Assembly: GCA_022225965.2 (NCBI GenBank)
Contig: JAKJXP020000030.1
Coordinates: forward strand, 186,001 to 250,000
DNA: 64,000 bases
From: Diatrype stigma
Taxonomy: Eukaryota; Ascomycota; Sordariomycetes; Xylariales; Diatrypaceae
Direction: 5' to 3'
Shown: in pieces, positions 35,955-47,329 of the stretch
Layout: each line of letters starts with the position of its first letter
Position numbering within the stretch: position 1 is the stretch's first letter
Notes under the pieces: generated by a model
Told to the model about the DNA's origin: nothing
What the model saw: the letters and a program-made list of their open reading frames with translations, nothing else
Database searches by the model: none
Made by a program: the position numbers and the translations under genes

Positions 35955-37435
35955 GAGAGAGTCATAGAAAAGAAAGGGGGAAACCAAAGACCAGCATCTC
36001 CATCCACTTTCTTCCAGATGAAAGATTAATGATACACGGGAACAGCGATGGGATGAAAAGGAAAGGTCTAAAACATCATGGGAAACGAAGAAAAGAAAAC
36101 GAAACGATGTGAAACGAAACGATATAGGATACAAGAAGAACAAGAGCAAGAGAGAAAAAGAAAACAAGCCCACCCTTTTCTTCTGCTGTGGCGTATAGAC
36201 GTTGCATTGCCTAGGCGTAGTAGTTGGCACTTCATCCGCTACGGGGTCATTTGCTCTCCACATACATACACTACCCGACCATTTTAGGTCTGGTTTGGAT
36301 CCTTGGAAGGGGATATGCTTGGTGTTTGGCGCATCATGATCATGCTTTTGGTGTCTGGATTATCTCATATACTAGAGAACGGCGTACGGTTGAATGGTTC
36401 TGAGCAGGTAGTACACGGCTGACTGGCTCAAGTGAGATCAAATCGCGTATCTTCCTTTTTTCGGTTCGGTGCGGTTGGGTCGGTTAAAAATACCCCTATC
36501 TATCTGTCTGTACCTATACATATATCTATCTGTTTTACCTCCTTTGATGACCGGTGTCGTGCGTGGCAGGAAAATAAAGCCCAATGTCCCGTTCACTCAT
36601 TCAGCACCAGTGGACGTCAAGTCATCCGTATCAAGAGCAAAAAGGTCCCCTTTTCGAAGGGCCTCGATAGTATGCACGGTTTCCTTGGCCCGCGATAGCA
36701 AATACGTGTAGGTGCCTACCTGCTCGCGGCTTCTGAGGAATGGGGATTAAAGTTTTCGCGTTGGCGTCGGGAAGCAGGCAGTGCAGTTTGAATTATGGTA
36801 ATCTATCTACCTAGGGTATCAGCACATATTTCTCCCTCCCCGCAGCCTGTCTGTCCGTACCTACATTGCGCGATCATCCTGATCTATCCGTCCATCCGTC
36901 CACCCATCCATCAATCCATCTAGTAGAGCAACTGCATTACCACAGATCAACTCAGTCTGAACCCAGTGGGCTAGCGCCTTTCACAATGCATCGAGAGGTA
37001 AAACGTCGTGGCTACACATCACCATCACCGGCAACGACGACGCGGCCAATGACAGCCCGGATCCGCCCACCATCATCATATCACATCACGTTGTTGTCCA
37101 TCACTTTCCCTTGACCCTGGCGCTGGAGGAATGGGGCAACGAAGACAGCCAAACGCTGCTGCAGCAGGGAATCTTTTCACAAAATACGTCCAATATCATG
37201 CCGGGCGCCAGCCAGGCAATCGGCTCCAAAGGACCGGGACCTCGTACATGAATGACAAAGAAGCCCTTGAAGCCGAAGCGAAGCGGTTGGCCCGTATGGA
37301 GGCGGTCGTAGCCGGTGAGCTACGCGGGGTGTCGAGAGTTCCTTGGCGCCTTTCACATGAAATCGTCACTGGTGGGTGGCAGTCGGGTCAGCTTTCCTAT
37401 CTACACGAATAGAAGTTGGTTGAGCAGCATCTCAC
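35955..37435. other. Intergenic region with possible small gene
   Basis: Between the stop codons of MDM31 (+) and the eIF3j gene (-). The first 350 bp is a purine-rich GAAA-type low-complexity stretch, probably the 3' UTR. Around 36.9 kb there is a CATC-type tetramer repeat. A small candidate coding region at 37131-37412 is annotated separately. Nothing else supported. Confidence 0.5.
37131..37412 (+). CDS. Candidate small protein, unrecognised
   Basis: An ATG-started frame of 93 codons that ends 24 bp before the stop codon of the convergent eIF3j gene. The middle looks protein-like (AGNLFTKYVQYHAGRQPGNRLQ, and a helical charged stretch MNDKEALEAEAKRLARMEAVVAGEL). A second frame over the same DNA (LALEEWGNEDSQTLLQQG and onward) also looks plausible, so the true frame or splicing is unclear. 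One possible spliced start is ATG at 36987 with a GTAAAA donor a few codons later. No domain is recognised. It could be a small gene, a spliced fragment of one, or chance. Confidence 0.25.
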   Translation: MGQRRQPNAAAAGNLFTKYVQYHAGRQPGNRLQRTGTSYMNDKEALEAEAKRLARMEAVVAGELRGVSRVPWRLSHEIVTGGWQSGQLSYLHE

Positions 37436-38700
37436 TTACTCTCCAAAGTCGGCGGCGGCGTCATCGTAGGTGCCGATATCGGTGGTGTTAGCTCTGCTGG
37501 TCACCAGAGACGTCTTGTTCTTCTGCGCCTTCGTCTTCTTCCCGGTCTTCTCCGCCGCCTTCTCCTCCTTCATCCGCTCGTTGCCGAGGGCAGTCAGGGT
37601 GCTGGAGACCTTCTTGATCTGATCGCTGGGCAGGTCCTTCGCGAGCTGCTTGGCGAACTCCTGCAGGAAGAGGGCGTAGTGTGCCTTCTTGTAGTTGCCG
37701 CCGATGATCGGGACCAGGGTGTTACGCAGGTTCTCGAACTGGGTCTTCGTCTGCGGGTTGAAGAGGGGCAGGACGCTCAGGTCGACCGTCTTGGAAGGGT
37801 CCTTGGGGTCGATCGGCACGGCCGAGCCGACGGTAGTCGCCTTGCGGGTGGAGGTCTTGCTGACACCCACGCTGAGGCCGGCATCGCCGAAGAGATCCTC
37901 GGCGTGCTTCAGGTCGGACTCCTTCTCGGTGCGGCGGAGGCGCTCGCGGCGCTCCGCCTCGTCCTCGTCCTCGCTCTCGTCGTCGGAATCGGCCAGACGA
38001 CGAGCCCGCTCGGCCTTGTGCTCGGCGATGCGCTGGGCCTTGGACTTCTTGTTGGCGGCGGCTTCGGCGTCGGCCTTCGCCTTCGCCTCGGCGGCCTTCT
38101 TGGCCTTCTCTCGCTCGACCTCGGAGTCATCGCCAGCGTCCCAGGAGTCTAAGACCTATATATAACCCGGAAACGTGAGTAGGTTGTTGTTGACAGGGAA
38201 CGTTGTGGGCTGGGAGTAAGGTATAAAGAGAGCATAGAGCATAGGAACAACGTACGTCGTCATCGTCGCCCTCTTCGTCGTCAAACTTGCGACGAGCGAT
38301 ACCGGCGGCGACAGGGGCGGAGGTGGAAGGAGCAGAGCTGGCGTCTGACTCCTCGTCGTCTAGCAGAAGAAGCGGTTAGTCGGATTCCTACAAAGATACG
38401 AGGTTTCGTAACAATGACCGCCTAGGCAGGCCGAGATATTGCTGGTGGTTCGTAGATGTGCTCGAGACCCCGCATGCCCCCTCTGCCGAGAAATGACTCT
38501 CTCCGTTCTAGCTCCCGAGTGTCTCGCATGCGCGCATCCGTGGGTTTTTTATGGCTTTATAGGAGGATCCAGGTTGATATATATGTAGTATAGATGACAT
38601 GACATGCGTGGCACGGTTGGTAGAGGTGGGCATGTGCGGTCTTTCTTGCTTAATGCCGAGAAGTCATGGAAAACTTACCCCACTGCTTCTGGGAAGGCAT
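37436..38700 (-). CDS. Eukaryotic translation initiation factor 3 subunit j (Hcr1)
   Basis: Three exons on the minus strand: 38700-38679, 38359-38256 and 38155-37436; 281 residues; introns of 319 and 100 nt, GT-AG. The first exon encodes only MPSQKQW plus one base, so the start is set by the family pattern: the W-x-x-D-x-D/E-rich N-terminus (QKQWGDDEES) followed by acidic runs and DVLDSWDAGDDSE. The middle is a long charged helix rich in Lys/Ala/Glu (KAKKAAEAKAKADAEAAANK). The C-terminal half carries the conserved eIF3j blocks DLFGDAGLSV, LSVLPLFNPQTKTQFENL, YALFLQEFAKQLAKDL and KTKAQKNKT, and it ends in the acidic TYDDAAADFGE tail. eIF3j loosely associates with eIF3 and sits in the mRNA entry channel of the 40S subunit; in yeast it also helps 20S pre-rRNA processing. 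The antisense frames over this gene are shadows. Confidence 0.94.
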
Positions 38701-39330
38701 CGTGATTTGTTTTTTAGGGCTGGATGAATAGTGCCTAGTGCTTAAACCTTTTTGACCTCGTGGGTAGGTATATGTGGAAGGCAGACGCAATGCGCAGAGC
38801 CGCAAGGGAAAAGAAGGTTCGTGGAGATAAGGTATGTAGGAGGGTGAAAGTATTGGAGAGATCAGGGGGACGATTGTTCAAATGCTGGAAGCAAATGGAT
38901 GGATAGTGAGGGTTTGTGGTTGGAACAGTTGGCACGCCAGTTGGGCACAAACCTTTCAGTGGACTAAGAGTGACTTCAAGGGTTGGCTATCGAAGGCTTA
39001 TCGAGGGGTACCTGTCTATATCTAGAGGTACCTACCAACTTGCTCATCCCGTAGTAAAAGGCTAGGTACCTAATTAAGTGCAATAGAATGTACTCCCGAT
39101 CCTTTTTACCCAATCAAATATTCAGATGCATATAAACGTCTTAGTCGGATCCAAAATTAGGGTATGCTTTGGCATGTGGTGTGGAGGAGTGTTACTACAT
39201 AAAATATGCTTGTAGTACTGCGTCAGATATCTGTCAGTCTTATACTCCGTACCTCTTTTGCAATCACATATACAGCATACCAAGTTAATACTTTTCAGTA
39301 GAGTTGTACGGAAACCAGATTATACACAAT

Positions 39331-39362
39331 CATGGATATCATGGATCATGGATATCATGGAT
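39331..39362. repeat. Perfect 16-bp tandem duplication
   Basis: CATGGATATCATGGAT occurs twice in direct tandem. The unit is itself built from two near-identical ATGGAT half-units. Confidence 0.9.
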
Positions 39363-40390
39363 CAGTATTGATTCTACACTGATGTTATGTACATAAATAC
39401 CTAAGATGTATATCATACCTACACCTCGATTAGAAGCTTCAGAAAAGTCGCGTGCATGCGGCACGGGTTGACGCGGGGCAATTTTTCTTTTATGTAGAAA
39501 TCCAGAATATCTCCCCCACCATTCATCCCACCTGTTTCCCCCCCTATAGGTACCTATAATTGGGGCACAGTTACTTTGGTTGTCGGGCTGAAACTTCTGG
39601 CGATCATAGGCAATGACGTTGATCTTTACAACTAACATCTTTTCTCTCTTTCAAAACATTCGAAAATCGGGTTGCAATTCTAGAACACAGTATAACCTCA
39701 TATTTCTCAACTATGACCATGGGGGATACTATCCCAAACTTGGGTATGGTGTTGAGGTCAAGAAGTCATTTCTTATGCACCTCTCTAATACGTCCAATTT
39801 GACCCAATGTATCCGAAGCTTACTCTGGCTACAAGCCACCATAGTTTGGGACAACTACTATCGCTCGGAAATCGCACCATAGAACAGTACACCGGGAAAG
39901 GACTCACGAAAATTATGGTCAGGCTGGTCCAAATACCATCGAATGGATCTTTGCCTCTCCAAGCCTCAGCGCAGAGCCTCATGCATAGCATCTTCTAAGC
40001 ATGGTAACCTTACCGAGATATACCGACATGGAATATACCACACGGTCAGATACGGCACCGCCAACTGTTTTCACCCGACGGGAAAACAAATAAGCATTGT
40101 GTAGGTGAAAGCTGGGTTCTATAGCCTCGTATCGTAACTACATAGTAGGTTCAAGTTTCACTTCTTTGCTCATGACCTCGGGAGTACCTACCTACTGCCG
40201 TACAAGGGTCCAGGACTATGTATGTTCCGTCGCCGCCCCCTATTAGGTACACCTACTATAACTAAACAAGTCTCTTTGGCAATGCACAGTGGAAAGGAGG
40301 TGTCTAAAAACTGCATCATGGCGTGGCATTTGCCATTCACCCATTTTGTCTGGAGCACTTTCCCTTGGCATGACATCGGCATCAAAACCC

Positions 40391-40418
40391 AGAATCCAGA
40401 ATCCAGAATCCAGAATCC
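40391..40418. repeat. 7-bp tandem repeat
   Basis: AGAATCC repeated four times in the upstream region of the alternative oxidase gene. Confidence 0.9.
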
Positions 40419-41151
40419 AAATTCAGCATCCCGAACTCAATATCCCTCAACTGTTGCCTTTCTTCGGCAAGGTGGAGCAAACCCGCGGTGTTCCTTTGTT
40501 CTGACTCATATTTTGAGAGCTTGAGAGAATTTACCGGGAACAACTCGCCCTGTGCTAAGCTGCGTCGCGCACTGTGACCCGTCAGCTCCTACAACACCCG
40601 AAGTTTTCGTCCAGCTGACAGCCCAACGCTGCTAGAAGGCCCGTGAGAGCATTCTTTAAGCGGGTTCTGTACGAGCTACAAGCGTCCGTCGTTTGTCCTC
40701 CCAGCATGCCGCGCTTGGGGCTGGGCTGGGTCTCAGCCTCCGCTAACCCTTTGGCGGGTGACAGACAACGAGGCCCGTTGTAATTCAAATCCCGGAGGAA
40801 ATGAGATGGACGCACGCTTGCTCGCCGCCTTCGCCGCGGACGGCGACGCTTCCCATTGGCGTCAGCATTCACCGGTTGTTCTTCGTAGCGGTCCCTTGCT
40901 AGGCTGAGGTATGACATGGCTCTGATTTGCATCGTAAATTTTCGCATCTCCGCGCCTTAGTAATGTAAGCTTATAGATAGGTTGGCGCGTTCTCAGGGGG
41001 GATAAATAGTGTTTGGTTCCTGGGGCAAACCTCGTGGCTCTCCTTTGTTCCCCAGGACGCTACTTGAAAGACACGCCTTAGCCTCATTCGTCTTCTAGAA
41101 AAAATCTCTACTCACTATACTATCCTCTCAAATTGAAGTTAGCCGCCCTCG

Positions 41152-42258
41152 ATGCTATCTTCTAGAGTCAACCCCAAGCTATGTGCCTCGAAGCAGCTCT
41201 CCAGGGCTGTGGCACCGTTATTCCACCAGTCTACACTCGCTAGCCCCGGGCTTCGTGTTGCTACCCTAGTCTCCATCCAACATGGAACCGTGAGACAGTT
41301 TTCCACCTCGCAAGTAGCCTACTTGCGGGACTTCTTCCCTGTGGCGGAAACAGAGCATATCCGTCAGACACTGCCGTCCTGGCCTCATCATGGCTATACC
41401 GAAAAGGAGATGCTCGAAGTAGTCCCCGCTCACCGCAAACCTCAAACAGTTGGTGACTGGGCTGCTTGGAAGTTTATGCGGTTCTGCCGATGGGGAATGG
41501 ACTTCTTTACCGGCATGGAAAAATCGCAGGCGGTTGATAAGAAGAATCCGACTATTGCCGTCAGTTCGATCAAGCCCCTGACCGAGGCACAATGGATGAT
41601 CCGATTCATCTTCCTCGAGTCTATCGCCGGAGTTCCGGGCATGGTTGCTGGAATGCTTAGGCATCTTCACAGCATCCGACGGTTGAAGCGAGATAATGGC
41701 TGGATCGAGACGTTACTGGAGGAAAGCTACAACGAAAGAATGCATCTGTTGACGTTTATGAAGATGTGCGAACCAGGTTTGTTTCACCCTCCCCGACTAT
41801 AACCGTCTTCTCTACTAACACAACCAGGTCTCTTCATGAAGTTGATGCTCATCGGTGCTCAAGGGGTGTACTTCAACGCGCTCTTCCTGTCTTATCTCAT
41901 CTCGCCCAAAATCACACATAGGTTTGTGGGGTACCTCGAGGAGGAAGCCGTACACACGTACACGATGTGTATCAAGCAGATCGAGGAGGGCCACTTGCCG
42001 AAGTGGACCGACCCCAACTTCCGGGTCCCTGACCTCGCTGTCAAGTACTGGCAGATGCCCGAGGGCAAGAGAAGCATGAAGGACCTCATCCTCTACATCC
42101 GGGCTGACGAGGCGTGCCACCGCGGCGTCAACCACACGCTGAGCAACCTGGACCAGAAGGAAGACCCCAACCCGTTCGTCAGCGAGTACAAGGGCGACAG
42201 AAGCCCGCCGCGACCAGCCGCTAAGCCGGAGGGATTTGAGCGGTCGGAGGTTATGTAA
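41152..42258 (+). CDS. Mitochondrial alternative oxidase
   Basis: Two exons, 41152-41776 and 41828-42258, with a 51-nt intron (GTTTGT...CAG); 351 residues, the usual fungal length. The N-terminus is rich in Ser, Arg and Ala with few acidic residues, as in a matrix-targeting presequence (RQFSTSQ is a likely cleavage area). The di-iron carboxylate motifs are all present: LESIAGVPG (first Glu ligand), NERMHLL (Glu and His), LEEEAVHTY (third Glu) and [12 protein letters not shown] (Glu and His). Two membrane-associated hydrophobic helices lie between them. The enzyme oxidises ubiquinol and reduces oxygen to water on the matrix face of the inner membrane, bypassing complexes III and IV without pumping protons. 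In fungi it is usually induced when the cytochrome pathway is blocked or under oxidative stress. Confidence 0.97.
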
Positions 42259-45200
42259 AACATGATTCGATTATGCCCTACCCTACTGCATTTTGTTTCC
42301 CTGTTCAAACCAAAGGGGTTTGGCAATGGGGTTTTGCGATGTACTATTTAAAAAGGCACCACGGCGTTCAGGCATTGATAAAGAGCAAACGCTCTGGAAG
42401 CGGTTGTCTGCTCGGTTGGTCGAAAGAGTCCGATCACCAAGATACCCTTAGATGGACTCAGGTCCGCAGACACGGCGTTTCAGAGATTTGCTCATTCCCT
42501 ACTCTACATATACCATATACCAATAGATTGATTCACATATTGACGAATATTCATCCTGCCGCGGCATCTTAATCGTCGCGTTCTCACAGGTGATCCATTG
42601 TGGAGGAATCAGGGGTTATCGCTGGGACGACGGTGAAAAGTACGTTCCTTAGTCATTCCTCTTGGGGAAAGCTTCATGAATCGCAGAGGCTGAACCGACT
42701 CACCAGCATGGCAAGTGCATGTCTTATGGAGTATTACTTCCGAGGTAATAATGCCCGAGCCCAGTGGCGTAAGTTCAAGCTCTCAAAGGTATACAAATAA
42801 ACTGTCACTAAGCTCCAACCTGGAAGGCGTCGGCTTGAACAATATTCGTCTATATGATAGGTAGAAATCGCTCCTGCTAGACTGCCACAACTGCCGGCAA
42901 CGTCAGCCGTTGAAAAAGCCAAAGGGACATAACGTTTTGATGGGGCAGTGAACCCAATCTAATCCCGTCCTGCAGTGCTAGCTACTAACTACTGTTTATT
43001 CACGATACCTACTTAGGTATGCAGGGGTATGTTTGCGCAAGGTGACATGCTTATGGCTCAAGCCAGGATAGTTATCCGGTTCCAACCCCTCGCGAGGCCC
43101 TTAAGCGCTTAAGCGCCCAAGATGTCAATATTAACTTGATAGTATTGTGTATCACGAGGACGATTTTAGAAACTCGCAGTCCCGTGCATATGGCATCGCT
43201 CGAACTGACCTACATTGATAGGCTCCGATTGTCCCGACCCGCTAGTTATGCTGGCTACCAACCAATAGGCCATATACCTACATGAGGATGTACCTATTTA
43301 CAAAGGGGGTCGACATAGGGCTGTTAGGCGCGTCTTAAAATAGAACCCGATGCCGGGCCCAGGACCATTTAGGTTTGCGGGCAGCGGCACAGCCTTCTCT
43401 GGATGTCCATCTACCCGTTCCACCATCTCCGTTCCACAGCCATGGGAAATCGAAATCGCTATCCCATCCATCACCCATCTCAACTAGCAGGGCCCCCCAC
43501 ATAAGGTAGCGCAATTAGGTAGGAGACATAACTACCTCAAGCTTCTATACTTTTGATCGACTGGCGCTTATAGGAGCTGTTGAAAGATGATGCTCTTGGT
43601 TACACCAGTACCTACTGTAGTTATGCTGCGCACGCCCGACGCCCAGGTGCAGCACAAGCACTTGCGTCTCGCCAAGATTTGTCTATTGGCCATACCTTGG
43701 CACGCTTGGTAAGGATTCAACCACGTCCTGCGGATAGCGTATGTATCTCCATTTCTACTAACTACAGATGCTCATCGATGGGCAAGGTGACGAGCAAGAC
43801 AAGGGGGCCCGGCCCGACTTGGTTCTCCAAGAGCCAAGGTGAAATCGCGCATAATTACTCAACGAGACGAATCGCCTAGGATGAGCTCGATGGCTGGATG
43901 GTTGGCCCAATGAGCAATGCCTAGGTACCGATCCGCAGCAGCTATCGCCCTGCTGGGTTGCCAATATGGTTGCCTGATTGCCTTAATGGAGCAATATGCT
44001 TTAACCACCCCCCTTTTCTGCCGATCTCCTGGTAGCCCCGGTATGTGTCCAATGGGAGCTTGCTACAAATGCAATTCAATGCTGAATATGCATTTGTATC
44101 AGCAGCTCATATGTCGAGTAATGTTGCTAGTACATAAGTATATATGTAAATGCGATACAGGTTGCAGTGTGTGATATATAATCGGTTAGTGGTATTATGC
44201 ATGATCACTACGGTTTCAAGGCATTCCGTATCTTCCACAAGAGCGTCAATATGCGACAGCTTCGATACGGTAGCTGCATATTATAACCAGCGTTATGTTT
44301 TGATACGAGGGCAGACGGCAGACATGCAAAGCTGTCGAGCTGCCATGAAGGCCAAAGAAAAAGACCGGTTGGAGCTTGTTCGATGGCGGTGAAAACGGTA
44401 GAATATCCGACCTAGGACCCTGACCCCAGGAGTGGAAGTAGGGCACCGGTATATAGTAGACCGAGTTATCAAGCGCTTACCAAACACAGGCCCTAGGTTT
44501 AGTACTTGTCAGGCCTTCCATAACTCTTGATTATAACTGTTCATGTATGAAAGCTGAGCCTATCACAAAATTTATATCCTATTTTCCAATTTTCAGCTTC
44601 TCGCCCGCGGTTGGGGATTCGCAAGTGAAAACACAGAGCCAGGAATACACGCAAGGACTAATAAGTAGTGATGATACTACCTAGGTACCTACGTAGTTCG
44701 TCTGCCCTAGCACCGGAATAGCTATACGAGTTAGCGGCATCTGGCATTTGCTCTATCCCTGTCTTCACTCTGCCTTTATCCCATCGCCCGTCTCCGTCTA
44801 AAGCGACTCGTCACTCAACAATACCCAGTGGCGATGAGAGTTAACTTCATATGTACGTCGCCCTCAGTGACTTGCTTAAGTACTGAGAGTAGGTAGGCAT
44901 GGGGGGTTCCTGTTCGTAAGTACAAGAGCCGCACCAAATTCAACATGAGTTTTAAGTTACACACGAGTCCTCTCATCACAAGTACTTTATCACTTCACAA
45001 ACATCCAGGGCGGCTATTTGCGATTTCCTGCCAGCTTGATGTTACCTTGTATTCTAAGTTGGGCACATCTATGTCAGATATCACCATAGCTAGTACATAG
45101 ACTCACACTACTACATAGTAGTGATACCAAGATCACCACTACCCTAATATAGACACGAAAGAAATAGCAACACCGCATAGTCATCGTGCAGCTCACGCAA

Positions 45201-47329
45201 TAGCTTACGTCGCCAGAGACATTGGCGCATTCGTTCCTGAAATAAGCATACCAGTTTCCGGGGACTCTACATAGTACTGCCGTCTGATACTAGCCCAACA
45301 GGCCAATAGGGACAAGAGCCAAGGGGCGGATGGAGCTGCCAGCCCTAAACTACCGGCTGCTACCAGGGATCTGCTGTGACTATCATGTGTTGGCAGTCAT
45401 ATGTACGAGTCTGGGTATAAAGAAATACAGAACGTGCTTCTTTGGTCCCTGAACCCTCGATATATGGAGTAGATGCGCAGATGCGCGGATGTGCATGCAG
45501 ATACGTACCTGAGTATGTCAGCACACGGTATTATACCTAGTCCTCGGCGACCGCACCACAGACTTGTATCTGCCAAGGGCCATTTTCCAGGGCAAGTATT
45601 GGGGTTCATGAATCGTGCCTAGGTTGGGAATTAACGCTTCGTGGAGCTAGACTGCTGCTAGATTTCAGTCCGCCCTTTCGCTGAGTGTTTCGTTTCGTTT
45701 GGGAGGCCTAACTGCAGTGTACGTAGTATGAGTGCGCAATTCTACCCTACGTACGTGTTCACTGAAGATGATTGCTGAACAGCATACTACCTAGGTATAC
45801 ATGCGCCAATATCCAGTACTTAATATCCAATATCCAATGTCCATTGTCTGGGCATTGCCCAATAACTATCGATACACTACATACAACCCGTATATTCTTC
45901 CAATGTGCACTGCATGCATTCGGTGTATCTCAAACGTGGGATTCGTACAACATCGGTTTCAACATTTGAGAGTCGTGTCTTAACCCTCTCAGGATTCATG
46001 AGTATACTCTTTTTAAATACTTATTGAGAACCGTACAGCAGCATATTAGCAGTCTGAGATAGGACTGCCTTTAGTTAGCGCATATGATTTGTATATTATA
46101 TGACTACCCAATGTAGTTGTAGGTGTGATGGGTACCCGACATATATGTAGGTATGTATAATAACTACTATAGTCTATAGTATGCCCTACAGCAGCAGAAT
46201 AGGACTACATGCGGTTAGGTAGGACGTACATGGTAGGACTATATGCTTAGTGTTACATGATAAGACTCGATAATAGCCTTGAAGACACTTGAGGGGTTAG
46301 CAGTCATGCTAGCTATCAAGGTAACTAGTAGTTCCCTAGGTACGTAGTAATAAGGACCCCTCCTGATGCTGCCGGCCGGCTGCGAACAAACCCTGACTCT
46401 ACCTGGCCTCGGGCACGTATCAGCCGTATTTCGAGAAAAGGGTAAGGTAAGGTACCAGAGCCAGGCCAGGCCCCGCCTTCTCTCCCTCTCACTCTTGCAC
46501 CGGTCAATCGATTTTACTCACTCAATCAATTCTCCGCGGCACCACCACCACGACACCACCATCTGCATCGCAAACTCCCACCACGCACTACGCACCACGC
46601 ACCACGCACCACGCACCACGACGGGATGCAATAGCTACCTGCTACCTCCTTCTTACACCACTACCGCTCTGCTGAACGTGTGACCCTGGGATTCACCAAT
46701 TATATACTACCTAAGCACGGAATATTCAATGTCGCATACATACCTAGTCTGCTATCTACTAGTCTAGGTATATATGATCCAAGCCTTATGATATATCGTG
46801 CCAGTGTGCCTCCAAATATAACTCTCTGCCTAGGCTGCCAGCTGCCTAGGGCCCTGGGTGGTCGGCAGTATAGCCGGACTTCGTTGATTGTGCGAAGTAG
46901 CATCAATCGATACCTTTCTCTTTCATTGCCTCATTATTACGGCATCTTCCTGTCCCCTCTACCTGCATAGCACCTGGGCACGCACGCTTTGGCATATGTG
47001 CCTATCTCTTCTCCTGTCGCTCCCTTGAGATTTTAGGCGCGCCTAATCCCTGAACCCAGCTTCGGTGTCTCGCATCCAGGGCCCATTGACGGAGACGAGA
47101 TTGACGTTGATTAGTCTGGTTGTGTGTTCCCTGGTTCCCCAGTGCAGACAGACCACGCATACAGCATAAGTACACACATACAAACGCACACATACACACA
47201 TATTACTCAGGCACAGCCCCCCTCAGATCTTCCCACTTCCCCAGGCTGCGCCACGCTGTCAGGCAGACTTCACAGTCAACCTCGCCAGACTTGGAACGTT
47301 TCTAAAGACAGAAACAACTCTCCCGCGCT
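42259..47329. other. 5-kb gene-free interval upstream of CRZ1
   Basis: The first few hundred bases should be the AOX 3' UTR. The rest has no supported gene: ORFs are short and the sequence is AT-rich from about 43 to 46.3 kb. Two perfect TACCTAGGTA palindromes lie here (44678-44687, 45788-45797), plus several 8-9/10 variants. The last kilobase before CRZ1 is a long leader with a CGCACCA repeat (46591-46620) and ACACAT-type runs (about 47155-47200), typical of fungal transcription-factor genes. Confidence 0.55.
46591..46620. repeat. 7-bp tandem repeat
   Basis: The unit CGCACCA is repeated four times in the upstream region of CRZ1. Confidence 0.85.

Larger units (their letters stand above)
38701..41151. 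promoter_or_regulatory. Divergent intergenic region, eIF3j / alternative oxidase
   Basis: 2.45 kb between the two start codons. It includes a perfect 16-bp tandem duplication (39331-39362) and a 7-bp tandem repeat (40391-40418). A GC-rich block at 40.6-40.9 kb has a minus-strand open frame of about 120 codons without any domain. A TATA-like GGATAAATAG lies at about 41000-41009, roughly 150 bp before the AOX start. I looked for paired CGG triplets of the type that drive AOX induction in Neurospora and saw no convincing pair. Confidence 0.45.

Noticed and set aside
40770..40800. ATTCAAATCCCGG resembling a tRNA B box
   Set aside because: No A box at the right distance upstream and no cloverleaf can be drawn.
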